Below, piece by piece: positions 10,758-21,307 of a DNA stretch of 64,000 nucleotides (positions within the stretch are counted from its first letter, which is position 1; every line of letters starts with the position of its first letter). The notes beneath the pieces were generated by a model. The model saw nothing but the letters and a program-made list of their open reading frames with translations. It ran no database searches and was not told where the DNA came from. The DNA comes from Salvator merianae (Eukaryota > Chordata > Lepidosauria > Squamata > Teiidae), in NCBI GenBank assembly GCA_003586115.2, contig QVOM02000126.1, forward strand, positions 7,838,328 through 7,902,327, read 5' to 3'. A program made the translations under genes and the position numbers.

Positions 10758-11441
10758 GGCCGTGGTCACACCGCATTTTTTTTAAGATGGGGGCCAGAAG
10801 GCCAGCTTAAATCCTCGGAAACCAGACGCTAAATTGCATTCCTGTTTTTTTCCAAGGACTTACCTGCCTGGAATGGGATTATCCTAAATTCAGATAATCC
10901 CAGCACTGAGTCCATTTCACCAAGAAACAGACCCAGGCAGCCTACCTCCAGCTGCCCTCCCCCATGCCCCTCACTGCCTACCACCACTCCTTGATGCCCT
11001 GCCAACTCCCAATGCCCCCTAATGCTCCTGTCACTCCTGCCATCCCCCAAGGCCCATGTCACCCCCCCATGCCCCTGTCACCTCCCACTGCCTCCTGCCC
11101 CCCAATGCTCCTGCCACCCCTTGGATGTCCCCAGCACTTCCTGCCACCCCAATGCCCCTGCCAGCTCCCCTGCCCCATTGATGCCCCCCACTGCCTCCTG
11201 CCACCCTGGATGCTCTACTGCCTCCTCAGTGCCCCTGCTGCCTCCCACTACACCTGTTGCCCCCCGCTGTCATGGTTGTCTCATGCCACCCCTGCCCCAA
11301 CTTACTTCACCATAAGAGCTTTGATGACAGTAGCGGCAGTGGCAGCTCAGTAGGTGTGACCAGGCTGGAAGAGACCAAAAATAGTCTCAGATTCCCGTCC
11401 ATCCCAGGGATGGATTAAAACGTAAACGTATGACCGTGGTC
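10758..11441. mobile_element. Family I Harbinger-like element with C-rich core
   Basis: The left end GGCCGTGGTCACACCGC and the right end (inverted GACCACGGTCATACG) form a terminal inverted repeat. Flanking TTA at 10755-10757 and TTA at 11442-11444 give a 3-bp target duplication, the classic PIF/Harbinger target. The interior is mostly the C-rich minisatellite described separately. No transposase remnant is visible. Confidence 0.65.
10940..11300. repeat. C-rich degenerate minisatellite inside family I
   Basis: Imperfect tandem units of the type 'ccccatgcccctg(t/c)ca cctcc' repeat across about 350 bp. The unit reads as Pro/Cys/Leu-rich peptides in several frames (10964-11353 and 11022-11315), which explains those open frames. 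Confidence 0.75.
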
Positions 11442-11485
11442 TTAGTCCCAGAAATCGCTTCAGAGCTGATGACGCCAAGGAATAT

Positions 11486-11700
11486 GTACATAAGAGGAAC
11501 CCTGCTAGATCAGGCCACAGCCCTTCTAGTCCAGCATCCTATCTCACACAGTGGCCCACCAATTGCTTCTGGGCATTTTCAAGCAGAAGACAAAGGCAAA
11601 ACCATTACCTGCTCTCGATTCCCGGCAAATGGCTTTTAGAGGCATCCTGCCTGTCTCTCCAACCTGGAGGCAGTAACTGGACATTGATTCTAGTACCCAT
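11486..11700 (-). mobile_element. CR1 LINE 3' fragment (1 of 3 in a cluster)
   Basis: Reads 'acataagaggaaccctgctagatcaggccacag ... cagcatcctatctcacacagtggcccaccaattgcttctgggcatt', the minus-strand view of the CR1 3' end. Sense is minus, as shown by the longer copy at 15470-15985. Confidence 0.8.
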
Positions 11701-11736
11701 GGATACCTGTCCTCCATTAATTTGTCTAACCCCTCA

Positions 11737-11947
11737 GAACATAAGAAAACCTCTGCTGGATCAGACCACAGGCCATCTAGTCCAGCATCCTGTCTCACAC
11801 AGTGCCCCACCAATTGCTTCTGGACATTCTCAAGCAAAAGATGAAGGTAAAACCTTCACCTGCTCTCAGCTCCCTGCTAATGGGCTTTAGAGGCATCCTG
11901 CCTGTCCCTCCAACCTGGAGGCAGCATCTAAGCATCCATTCTAGATA
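11737..11947 (-). mobile_element. CR1 LINE 3' fragment (2 of 3)
   Basis: Same 3' terminal segment as its neighbour, beginning 'acataagaaaacctctgctggatcagacc' and running through 'tgccccaccaattgcttctgg'. It lies in the same orientation, about 35 bp after the first. Confidence 0.8.
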
Positions 11948-12055
11948 AAAACATAAGAGAAGCCCTGCTGGATCAGGCCACAACCCATCTAGTCCAGCAT
12001 CCTGTTTCAACAGCCTACCTGTCTCCCCAACTGGAGGCAACATCTAGGCATACAT
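11948..12055 (-). mobile_element. CR1 LINE 3' fragment (3 of 3), internally deleted
   Basis: Starts 'acataagagaagccctgctggatcaggcc', then jumps from 'catcctgtttcaa' to 'cagcctacctgtctccccaactggaggcaacatctaggca', so the middle of the segment is lost. Confidence 0.75.
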
Positions 12056-12620
12056 ACATACGGAAGTCAAAAACTGACTTGGCTTTCCTTCTGAGGTTCA
12101 AGAGGGTGCGAGTAACATAGCTGGGCAGTGGGAGAGATCCTGGCATGGCTACTCCATTTTTGAGAAATTTACATTTCCCAAGATGCTGGGAGAAGCCTTT
12201 AGAAGAATAAATCCCTAGCCTCTGTCCCTGCTTCGCTCATGTTTTCCCACGGCTGGGTTTAGCAATCTTAATTCAGGGTTCAACAGCCTTTTGGACCCTG
12301 TGAACACAAGGTCTTTATGGTGACTGAAGGACACTCCATGGGCCCTGACATCGGCTCTGGAATCTCTTTCCCCAGGCATCAAGGCCAGGTACTCAGAAAC
12401 TGGGTAGACACTCGAGAAAGTCCATATTACCACCATCCTAAGTCTTGCTCTAACCACTGTGCCACAGTGGTGCTCAATTCAAATTTAAGGCTTTTAAGGC
12501 ATGGGAATGTATTGGCAATAATTATACAGCACCGGAAACAAAAGTCACAGTGTCCTGAAACAAGGCACCAGTTCAGATGACTTCCTGATCTTCTCCAGGC
12601 CCGTACTTCAGATATTAGGC
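12056..12620. other. No recognised feature
   Basis: Unassigned. Short open frames on both strands (12215-12580) have no domain signature. Confidence 0.35.
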
Positions 12621-13092
12621 AATTGCAAATAGAATTTCAGAATTTCTGTTCGTCCTCTGGACTCCAAATTAACAGTACTACATAAAAATATTCCTCAACA
12701 TCAAATACTTGAGATATATAGGCTTACAAATATCAGACAATTCTACAAAGGCTTTAGGTACTTGGGCATTTGGATCTTAAACACCTTGCAGTCGCTCTTT
12801 TTAACTAGCAGATATAAACCTATACGGAATAAAATAAGGCAAGAACTTTTAGACTGAAAACATAAGCAGCTTTCTTTACTGGGACGCATAGCTGGGCTAT
12901 AAATGAAGATCTTGCCTTAAGCTACTCTTTCTATTTCAGACTCTTCCCGTCTGTCTTTCATCTATGCTATTAAATTCATGGAACAAAGTATTGTTGAATT
13001 CTGTATTTACTAGGAAGAAACCTTGGATATGCAAATAAAATCTCTACAATCCAACATGGGAGGCTGGGGAATCCCTGACTTCAAAGCATACC
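12620..13092 (+). mobile_element. L1 ORF2 fragment
   Basis: Across frame breaks the plus strand decodes to L1 ORF2 features after the catalytic core: a YLGIWI segment, then NKIRQELL, a 'LSLLGRIAGL' segment (equivalent to the SWLGRI motif) and a late GGWGIPDF motif near 13060-13085. It is cut at 13095 by a family C element. Confidence 0.7.
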
Positions 13093-13094
13093 CT

Positions 13095-13538
13095 GAGCCT
13101 GTTTGCACTTGAGAGCTAGTGAGTGTCTAGTGAGTCTAGAATGCTAGACTTCAATCTTTCTAAGCTGGAACAGACCCTGGGGCGTGGCAGGGCTGGAACA
13201 GCCCTGAACTGCGCTTCCAGCACTTGCGGTGCAGATGCTAGCCTGCCCGCCATGACAGCAGCTGTGGAAATGTATGGCTGCTGCCATGGTAACTGGGGAC
13301 GCAGCAAATGAGTCTGCAGCTGCAGCTCCAACTGCACTGCAGCCTGCAGTGTTTGCACCTGGAAGTAGGTGCGAACGCTGCTGACCGGGAGCAGTTCAGC
13401 AGCTCCTGGTACAGCTGTAGACAGTGATTTAGCTGTCCACAGCTAGCAGCATCTGCATGCTAGTGCCTCTACAGAATGTGGATGCACTGTGCTAGTGAGT
13501 ATCCAGACATTTACTAGCACTAAAGTGCAAACAGGGCC
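13095..13538. mobile_element. Family C Harbinger-like element
   Basis: Starts GAGCCTGTTTGCACTTG and ends with the inverted CTAAAGTGCAAACAGGGCC. The inside has the family blocks 'ccatgacagcagctgtgg' and 'gctgccatggtaactggggacg'. It interrupts or abuts L1 sequence on the left. Confidence 0.7.
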
Positions 13539-13563
13539 ATAGTTTGGTTCCTACAAAACCACT

Positions 13564-13739
13564 GGCCCTTTCTGCACTGGGCCTTATTCCAGATTATATC
13601 CTGGAACAGGGACCTGCCCTTCGCATGCTAGTGCAGACTGCAGCAGGCCCCGTGACCTTCCATAGTTTGCACTAGCATGCAGATGGCTGGTTCCTATTCT
13701 GGGATATAATCTGGAATAAGGACCAGAGCAGAAAGGGCC
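13564..13739. mobile_element. Family A palindromic MITE
   Basis: A near-perfect 176-bp inverted repeat: GGCCCTTTCTGCACTGGGCC at the left is mirrored by the CAGAAAGGGCC end, around a short centre near 13650. Flanking ACT on both sides gives a 3-bp target duplication. The transcript of either strand would fold into one long hairpin. No coding capacity. Confidence 0.85.
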
Positions 13740-15265
13740 ACTGAGTGCAAAAATTACTTCTGAAAAGTAATTGCTGCAGAGGGCACATGGAAATTGGGGG
13801 GTTAGGGGAGCTGCAGAGGCATAATCTGTCAATGAAAGTCAGTGGTGCCACAGAGGTGAGATCTGAAAAAGGCCTAGTCTAGCCTACTCTTGTAAGTCAC
13901 TGGCACCACAAAAGCCAAAACTCAAGTTTTGGAAATTCAAGTTTCCAGGGTCACATTAAACAAAGGAAGCTGCATTTTAACAACCACATACAAGCAAAAC
14001 TATCTGGTGCTGCACAAAAACATATCGTAGAAAAGAAACGGACACAGAAAAGGCATGTAAGTGTAGTATCTTGTGATCCGTGACAGCTAGCAGAAACATA
14101 TTCACGTAGCCAGGCGGAGTCCAGATTCCAGAACAGCTGACAAAAGGGACCTAGTCCTGCATATTCCACCTCCGGCACTGAAGGCATTGCAAACCGCTTC
14201 TGCATCTGCCAACAAAACTGCATCGATGTGCCCACCCTTAATTCTGAGAAGCATCCGACAAGTTGCCTATCCTGGCAGTATATGACACCAGCCTTCTTAA
14301 GATGGTGGTGGTGGTGAGTTCCCTTCCCTCTGCATTCACCCTTTCTGAGATGAGAACATTTTACAAACGTTCTCCCTCACCCTTTGCAAGCCCCCACTCA
14401 CGCAAATACAGGGCTTGAAGGGGGCGGTGGGGAGTATGGAAATCCACAGAAACGACAACAATGTAAAATATTGGGGACAGATCCAGCATGGTTCACTAGG
14501 CTAATCAGGCAAAATAACAGCGCCATTCAGTAGAAATAACACAGTGAAGCGCACAACCTTTGCAGCAGCCTGTCAGCTGCTTTCGTAATAACTGCATTTG
14601 GAATAATGCAGATCTGGCCTGCTGCAGCCTGTATTCATTATCTTCCCTTTAATTGGCAATGGCTTCACTCAAATTAACACCTCTCTCTGTCTCTCTCTCA
14701 TTCTGAATGAGGAGTCTATGGGATGCTTTCGTCCACAGCGTAGCAAGTCTAAGCAGACTAAGCCTGTTTAGGTTTGCATCAAAAAAGTCAGTTGTTAATT
14801 ATACGGAGGAAACATGGGTAGCCAAATCTTGGGTGTCTGGCTGGAGACAAAATAGAAATTCCAAATAAACCCACTGGGAACTAGAAGGACGAGTGCTATC
14901 AATAGTATGAAAAACAGCAAGGCTTGCTTTGAAAAAATACTTGTATTGCTATCAGGTTGCACAATTTCCTTTGTCTAGAGGTAAAAATCCAGAGTTTCAG
15001 CAAAAGGTGCTCTTAGGCAAGTGGATCAGATTTTAGGGAAACCTCATCCCCAATGGCAAGCTGGGACCTATTCTGGCCTTAGACCATTCAATTTGATTTT
15101 CATTGCCTTCCAGCTGAATCCCAGGGAAACGATCCTTAAGCGATTCTCTGGAGATCTGAGATGGCTCACAGCAGTGGTCCGTTTTTCATGTGCTCTGCAC
15201 CCAGAGGATTCCAACTTTGTTGCCCATCATGTCCAAGAATAGCTACAAGAAACCCCTTCCCACCA
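13740..15265. other. Mostly unassigned; possible SINE tail at 14170-14235
   Basis: The short block 'gcaaaccgcttctgcatctgccaacaaaactgcatcgatgtgccc' is the SINE body/tail on the plus strand. The rest, including 14240-15260, shows no gene or repeat I can name; 14640-14700 is CT-rich. Confidence 0.4.
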
Positions 15266-15460
15266 GCTAGTGTAAATCACAGTTGTTGCTGTTTGGCAAT
15301 CCTGAGCCGGGTTTGAATTCTGGTGGTGACGTGGATACATCCATGCAGTTTTCTTGGCAGGAACAGAAGTGGTTTGCCATGACCTTCTTCTGGAGAGATG
15401 GTGAGATCCAGCCTCCAGTCCTCTGCTTTCCAGGCAATTGCTCTAGAACTGCCATGGGAA
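15266..15460 (-). mobile_element. tRNA-derived SINE
   Basis: The minus strand reads 'agagcaattgcctggaaagcagaggactgg ... ccagaagaaggtcatggcaaaccacttctg ... gccaagaaaactgcatgg', matching the SINE family at 25.2 and 49.2 kb. The 3' part with the CAACAACA-type tail is eroded. Confidence 0.7.
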
Positions 15461-15469
15461 TACCTCCTT

Positions 15470-15985
15470 TACAAAATTGGGCTGCAATGTCTGGGCATTT
15501 AAGAGGGGACCTGGTTGAAGTATATAAAATCATGCGTGGTGTGGACAGCAGTGGACAGAGAAAAATTCTTTTCTCTGTTGTACAACATTAGGCCCAGGGA
15601 TGCACTCTATAACGCTGATGGGCAGGAGAGTTAGGACCGACAAGGGGAAGTATTATTTCACCCAGAGGGTCATCAGTCTGTGGAATTTACTACCGGAAGA
15701 GGTGGTGACCAGACCAGAAAGTTATAAGAACAGTTTGGGCAGATTCATAGAGGTGTAACAATGGCTGCTAGAATGGATACCTAGGTACTGCCTCAGGTTG
15801 CAGAGACAGGAAGGATATGTCTCAAGGCCATTTGCAGGAAGTCGAGAGCAGGTGAAGGTTTTGCCTTTATAATCTACTTGAGAATGTCCAGAAACAATTG
15901 GTGGGCCGCTGTGTGAGATGGGGTGATGGACTGGATTTATTTTAGTAGCCACTGATATACCTGACTTCCATGAATTGCCAATAAG
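15470..15985 (+). mobile_element. CR1 LINE 3' end with ORF2 C-terminal remnant
   Basis: The plus strand encodes RGDLVEVYKIMRGVDSSG, the end of CR1 ORF2, then 'cccagagggtcatcagtctgtggaatttactaccggaagaggtggtgacc' and the 3' untranslated segment that the other copies here share. This copy fixes the orientation of the rest. Confidence 0.85.
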
Positions 15986-16021
15986 AACATAAGAGAAATC
16001 TACAGCCCATCTAGTTCAGCA

Positions 16022-16128
16022 TCAGTGACCTGCTGAGGCAGTACTGTGGCCCGGAGGCCCCACGAACAGCCATGCTGCGTTTCGCACGGGACGCGAACAC
16101 CCGGGCTTAAAGATGCCGGCCGCCGCTG
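16022..16128. mobile_element. Family B palindromic MITE, right half only
   Basis: Starts at the palindrome centre ('gtgacctgctgaggcagtac') and runs to the terminal GCCGGCCGCCGCTG. The left arm is absent, replaced by a CR1 scrap (15986-16021). Confidence 0.75.
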
Positions 16129-16300
16129 GTTATTTGTGATGTGATTTTTTAAAATGTTTTATATATAGATTTGTCTGTCTTATGATGTGTAGCGACACTG
16201 CAGTCAAGTTTTTATGTTTTGTTTTGTGTATTTTTTTCAGGCATTGTTTGTGGTTAATAAAACTATTTAACAATAATAATAAAAAAAGCTTCAGGGCGGT
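16129..16300. other. A/T-rich retroposon-like tail
   Basis: '...ttgtttgtggttaataaaactatttaacaataataataaaaaaag' resembles a LINE 3' end with an A-rich simple tail. I cannot name the family. Confidence 0.35.
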
Positions 16301-17139
16301 GGCAGCAAATTGCCCTATGGCATAGGTCCTTTGTTTTTTGGAGTTAGATTACGACACGTAAAAATGACCTTTATTTGGATACTGATAATTATTACATAAC
16401 CTGGGAGAATTCTTTTTATGGCTCAAGCCATAATATAGGCCCATAGCTAGTAATGTGAATGATTGCTGGCTTGACCATTAAAGTGTCTGAACGCAACGCT
16501 CCCTGAAATGTTCTTTGCCTTGTCACTTTGTGTTTTATAATTCGTTCTTGCCAATGAGTTGCTTTAGCTTATGTCAGCAGCCTTTCCGCCTCCCTTCTCT
16601 GTCTCTCTACCTGCCCCCCTACAACTGGAGTGCAATGCTTGCTGTAATGACCTCTTGAGATAAGATAAGCCTGCATAGATGGGCCCTTCAGCCATGCAGG
16701 GAAATTAATGGCATGTTTTGGAGAGCCAATCAAACTTCACAGATCAAAGCAACTGCCTGTGCAATTGCACTCTGCATCAGTGCAATTCTTTGGGGATGAC
16801 TGTAAAACCTCAGTCAGCTGTTTTGTTCTATAGAAATGATTTGGTGTAATGGACTAAATGGAAAGACTTGGGTCCCTGCAACAGAAGTGATTGGGGAAAG
16901 GCTCAAGCTATTGGGGCAAATGTCTGTAGCTCAGGGCTGGTATGCTGGGATGTTGGAGTTCTCCGAGCAAAGATTTTCTGTTCCTTGCATATGGCTGGCC
17001 AGAGTATGTTCCCTATCCTTATTTTCCTTGGTTCTTGTACTTTGCTGAGTTGCTCTGTTTATTGAATTGGTACCTTCTTCTTTGCATGAGTATTGGTTAA
17101 CAATTGTCAGATTAGGGTTAGTGAGAAGGTACAGAACAA
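16300..17139. other. No recognised feature
   Basis: Unassigned. The overlapping small open frames at 16836-17065 have no domain. Confidence 0.35.
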
Positions 17140-17777
17140 GGGCCTTTTTGCACTTGAAACTAGTGAGCGTCAGGGACACTCACTAGTCAAGTGCCTCCAC
17201 ACTTTGCGGAGGCCCTGGCAATCAGGAACAGACTACAGTTGCTTCCGATCGCTACCTGCTGTGGAGCACAAAAGTGTGTTCCACAATTGTACCAGGAGCA
17301 GCTGGATTGCTCCTGGTACAGTGTGTTCATACTCAGCAGTGACCCATGACTTTAAGGGCAGATGTTTGTGAACACACCATGGCTGTTCGTGGGGCTTCCA
17401 GGCCTCTGTACTGACACAGCAGGTTGTGACCTGTTGCGTCAGTATGGAGGCCCGGAGGCCCCACGAACAGCCATGGCGCGTGTGTGAACACCCACCCATA
17501 AAGTCACGGGCCACCACTGTTCATACTGACTTCTGGGTGTGAACACACAGCTGCACAGTGTGGCTGCACCTGCACAATCATGCGGCTTTGCCAGTCACCA
17601 TGGCAGCAGCCAGAAGCTTTCTGGCCGCTGTCATGGTGCAGAACAGCAGCAGGACACCAGCTTTCGCACTGTGAATGCTGGTATCCTGCTGGCATTCTGT
17701 TCCAAGATCTCACAGTACGGATAGACTCTATGCTGTCAGGTCTATTTCACCGTGGAATGTTTGGTGCAAAAAGGTCC
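17140..17777. mobile_element. Family C element carrying a nested family B MITE
   Basis: Left end GGGCCTTTTTGCACTTG, right end GTGCAAAAAGGTCC. Relative to the copy at 1132 it is inverted. It is split by the B element at 17334-17519; without that insert and one copy of its 8-bp target duplication the family C sequence is continuous (…GTGTTCATACT|GACTTCTGG…). Confidence 0.75.
17334..17519. mobile_element. Family B palindromic hAT MITE, nested
   Basis: 186 bp, ends CAGCAGTGACCCATG and CACGGGCCACCACTG. Perfect 8-bp target duplication TTCATACT at 17326-17333 and 17520-17527 identifies hAT-type insertion. The arms are palindromic around the GACCTGTTGCGTCAG centre. It is younger than the family C host. 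Confidence 0.9.
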
Positions 17778-17890
17778 TCAATTCTTTCGATGTTTGGTTT
17801 CTGGAAAGGATCAAGACAACTTTGGACATGAGATACTTGTTTCTTGAAGCTTGCAGGGAAAATATGCCATTATCTTTGTAACATATCTAA

Positions 17891-18567
17891 GGCCGCGTTC
17901 TGACAAGGCATTTAATCAGTTTACAGGCCGTCTTCAGTTCCCGCTGGCCTGACACGATCTTGCCGTTCCATAGTTTTTCTGGACTAAATTGGCAAAATCC
18001 GGACTACTTTGTATTCGGATTTAATGAGTTCTCAAACCGTTCCAGATTGCTAGCCTGCTTTACTTTGCGATGTGAGAACAGGGAAGGAGACTATTTGGGA
18101 AGGACCATACTTTTAGGGGGGCATGCAGAGGGAGGGCTTCCCATTTCGTGCCGTCCAATGACAGACTTTGTGGGTGGGCAGGAAGCGCGGTAGTTTCTTC
18201 TGCCTCCATTATCTCCCCCTTCCGTCGCTGCCAGGAGAAAAGAAAACCGTCTTCCTTTTTACTTCTCTAAGCTGCAGTCCTTTCTCTTTCTTTATCCCCT
18301 ATTCGACACTGCTAGGAAGAAATTACAGGCTTCCTCCACTTCCATCTGCTGATTAAACCAAAAAAGAAATTGCACCCGTTTGGGGTTGCAGTCTTCTTGC
18401 CCCAACAAAGACCCACTCAAGATGAGTTTTACCGTCGGCAGCACACAGCTATACAGTGAGGACACATGCCGCCGTGAATGTCTTGGGGGGAGATGAGGCA
18501 GAGTCCATTTGCTGGCGATGAACTGCACTATCAAGATAATAGAGCCCTCCCACGTTCCCTCACCTCA
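17891..18567. other. Partial family I-like start, then unassigned
   Basis: At 17891 GGCCGCGTTCTGACAAGGC resembles the left end of family I (10758) and the copy at 45179 (both continue 'catttaatcag...' or 'tatttaatcagc...'). I find no matching right end. The remainder, 18100-18567, is unassigned. Confidence 0.4.
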
Positions 18568-19093
18568 TTTCCCCTTCTTCACTGACCTCTCCCTGCTTTT
18601 GCGCTACTTTTAAATTGCGCAATTGCGCAAAAGTGCACTTGCAAGGGAGCAGAAATCACCATCTGCCCTTTAAGAACCTTAACTGTGCAGTACACATGGT
18701 TTTAAAGTTCTGCTTGTGTAGATAAAGGCTGGAGGGGGAGAAGGCGCAAACGGTGAATGACTAGTGACGCCGCCAAGTGAATCCATGTTCTGAAATGGCA
18801 GTGGGGACATATGGAGAGTGGAGCTTGACTTGCCCACCTCTGTGAAGTCAAGATTTGAACATTGGAACTGCAGCCAATCACTGACTGCATGGGGAGGGGA
18901 ATCTGGCGAGGGGTGGAGGAAGAAAAGGTACAGTTTCTCCATGCCATGCATGGGAAACATCAGTGTGAAAGCAAGCAAGTCCAAACTGAGTCCGTGTTAA
19001 AATGCAAACGTGGGAACAACTGAAAGACGAACTCAGTCCTCGTGTTCTTCTGATATGGATTAAATTTACGATATCGGACCACACCCAAACTGA
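18568..19093. repeat. Family H repeat, copy 1
   Basis: This segment is matched in inverted orientation by 40912-41756. Shared blocks include 'gcgcaattgcgcaaaag', 'cttgcccacctctgtgaagtcaag', 'gcagccaatcactgactgca' and 'ggattaaatttacgatatcgg'. No coding remnant is evident. It is uninterrupted here and so gives the pre-insertion state for copy 2. Confidence 0.7.
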
Positions 19094-19430
19094 ACTTTAT
19101 TTAAATCAGAACTACCAGGTGAAAGTACCATGTTGCCCCCCAACCTCAATAGGATCAGACCCAACGATTCACTCTTCTTTTTGCCCTTTGACTGACATCT
19201 GGGTAGGGTAATGGACAGGCAACTCTTTCGGGGGGTGGGATGTGGCATAGAAGTTCCAGCAGCTATGGATCCCCCCAAGAAAGTGTGGCATCTTTTGACC
19301 GTATACTAAAATTCCCAGAAAGAACAACTAGCATGTGTGTGTGTCTACACAAAAGAAGGAGAAATAGTGAATATAATTAATGCAGGATCCCTCTGAGACA
19401 ATTGATCTTAATGAGACTGGGGTCCTTTCT
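19094..19430. other. No recognised feature
   Basis: Unassigned sequence with a short (TG)n stretch near 19334-19343. Confidence 0.35.
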
Positions 19431-19505
19431 GCACTGGGCCTTATCCCGTTCCAGGAAGGGGTCTAAGGAACCTGCTGTCCACATGCTATTCTGTGCAGCC
19501 CCCAG
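19431..19505. mobile_element. Family A MITE, left half only
   Basis: GGTCCTTTCTGCACTGGGCC start and 'aaggaacctgctgtccacatgcta' as in full copies, stopping near the palindrome centre. Followed by unassigned sequence with a T run at 19606-19622. Confidence 0.7.
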
Positions 19506-19916
19506 CAAACAGATCACAAGAAAGTTCTACCCATTCTAAACTCCAAGTTGAATCTGTTGTGAAAAAGGCCAGATGAGCATCCAAAAGATAACTTGAACAT
19601 GATGTCTTTTTTTTTTTTTTTTTAAACCCTTTATGTTTATTCAGCTGCTGCACTTCAGGGACGGTGTTAATTTCCAAGGGAGAACGCAACAGCTTTAAAA
19701 CAATTTGTTTGTTTGTTTTTATATCAGCCTTGCAAAGAAAAAGAAAAACAGTCAAGGAGGATTACAACAAAAACAGAAAATATAGAGCCTTGTGATCCAT
19801 GTAAAAGATACATTGTGAAATTTGTTGGGTAGCATCGCATCAGATCTGGCTCCTAGTGGACTCCATGGACATTTCACAGGTACCTCTATGCAGTTTTATT
19901 GGTGGAGAACCTTTCC

Positions 19917-20690
19917 TCACTTACCTTGTCCTGCTCTGGGCCCATGGGGCTGGACCAGTGAGGCCTGCTGGTCCAGAACATGGCATGTTGTGGTCTGGAA
20001 CAGCACTGTGTGCATGACAGTGCTGGTCCATACCAGCCCCTGCACTGGTCCCAAGGGCTCCAAAGGCCTAGGAACAAAGGTTCCTAACCTCAGAGCTCCC
20101 AGGGAACCCATTTTGGTAGCACACTTTGGTCTGCCGGTAGTCCCCAGTAGCCAGGAACACAAGAGCATGCTTTCTGCACATCTCTGTATTCTAGACTAGG
20201 CCTAACGAGTCTGCTGGTAAACCTCAATTTCGACGTCTACCGGTGATCCAGATTAGGGCCTGCCTGATCTGGATTATGCTCCATCTAATGCAGATGGCCT
20301 GGGCCTAATGAAGCAGCCTGGGACAATCTGCCATGCTGGGCCTCTTGGTCTGATCTATGCTTCTGAGCAGACAGAGAAAATTATCAGGGGGAGGGGCTTT
20401 CCTTAAACTGCACCAGTGTATGGAAGGGAGGCTCCAAGTATACATGGTGGTCTGGCGGCCAGCGGCAGCCCGTGCCTTTAAGGGCGGGTGTTCGCACGAG
20501 TGCCATGGCCATTTGCAGGGCCTCCGTGCCTCTGTAGTGACACAGCAGGTTGCCTAGCAACCTGCTGTGTCACTACAGAGGCACGGAGGCCCCGCGAACG
20601 GCCATGGCACTCGCACGAACACCCGCCATTAAAGGCACGGGCCGCCGTTGCTGGCGGCTAAACTGGCCAGTGTGGACTTGCCCTAGGTAA
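19917..20690. mobile_element. Family D element carrying a nested family B MITE
   Basis: Opens with 'cctcacttaccttgtcctgctctgggcc' and ends 'actggccagtgtggacttgccc', with the shared 'cattttggtagcacactttgg' and 'aacaaaggttcctaac' blocks. The host continues on both sides of the B insert at 20460-20650. A SINE-like scrap ('ctctatgcagttttattgg') lies just upstream at 19880-19903. Confidence 0.65.
20460..20650. mobile_element. Family B palindromic hAT MITE, nested
   Basis: 191 bp with ends CAGCGGCAGCCCGTG and CACGGGCCGCCGTTG. Perfect 8-bp target duplication CTGGCGGC at 20452-20459 and 20651-20658. The arms match almost base for base around GTTGCCTAGCAACC at the centre, so this is probably one of the youngest copies. 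Confidence 0.9.
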
Positions 20691-20847
20691 ATATAAAATG
20701 CAAGTAATACTTATAAAATATAGAAGCAAAGAAGCAAAATTGCAAACATGATTTCTAAAGCCCAGGTTAAGGGCTTAGGAAAGAGCCCTTTGATTTGTAA
20801 TCTGGTGGTTCTTTATTAAGTATCAAATTACCTGTAGAAGAGACACA

Positions 20848-21027
20848 GGCCCTTTCTGCACTTGGCCTTATTGTAGATTATATCCTAGAACAGGGACCTG
20901 CTATGCACATGCTAGTGCAAACTATGAAAGATCTTGCCCAGAGTCTACCATAGTCTGCAACAGCATGCAGATGGCAGGTCCCTATTCTGAGATATAATCT
21001 GGAATAAGCCCAAGTGCAGAAAGGGCC
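20848..21027. mobile_element. Family A palindromic MITE
   Basis: 180 bp inverted repeat with GGCCCTTTCTGCACTTGGCC ends. Flanking ACA/ACA gives a 3-bp duplication. Its centre ('aactatgaaagatcttgcc') defines a sub-type also seen in the chimera at 51680-51796. Confidence 0.85.
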
Positions 21028-21307
21028 ACAGTGCAGGCAATAGATATTGGGTGCTTCAAGAGATCACCTGGGCCCCATCCGGCCTGCAGTAAGTCCCGAA
21101 GACACAAAATTCACCCTTGGGAGTGACCAGTGGGCAAAGCAGAAAAAAAAACCACTTTGTGGGCAGATTTTGTCCTCATATGCTCTGACCCCTGCTGTGT
21201 AGAAGAACAGCAGGGGCAACTATACCAGTATGCAGATGTCACTGAACTCTAGTTGTCCATTACATCTGAGCCAGGAATAACTGCGAATGTGCTGAACCAC
21301 TGCTTAT

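Noticed and set aside
10964..11353. Pro/Cys-rich open frame as a secreted or structural protein
   Set aside because: It is the translation of a C-rich tandem array inside a DNA transposon, and another frame is equally open.
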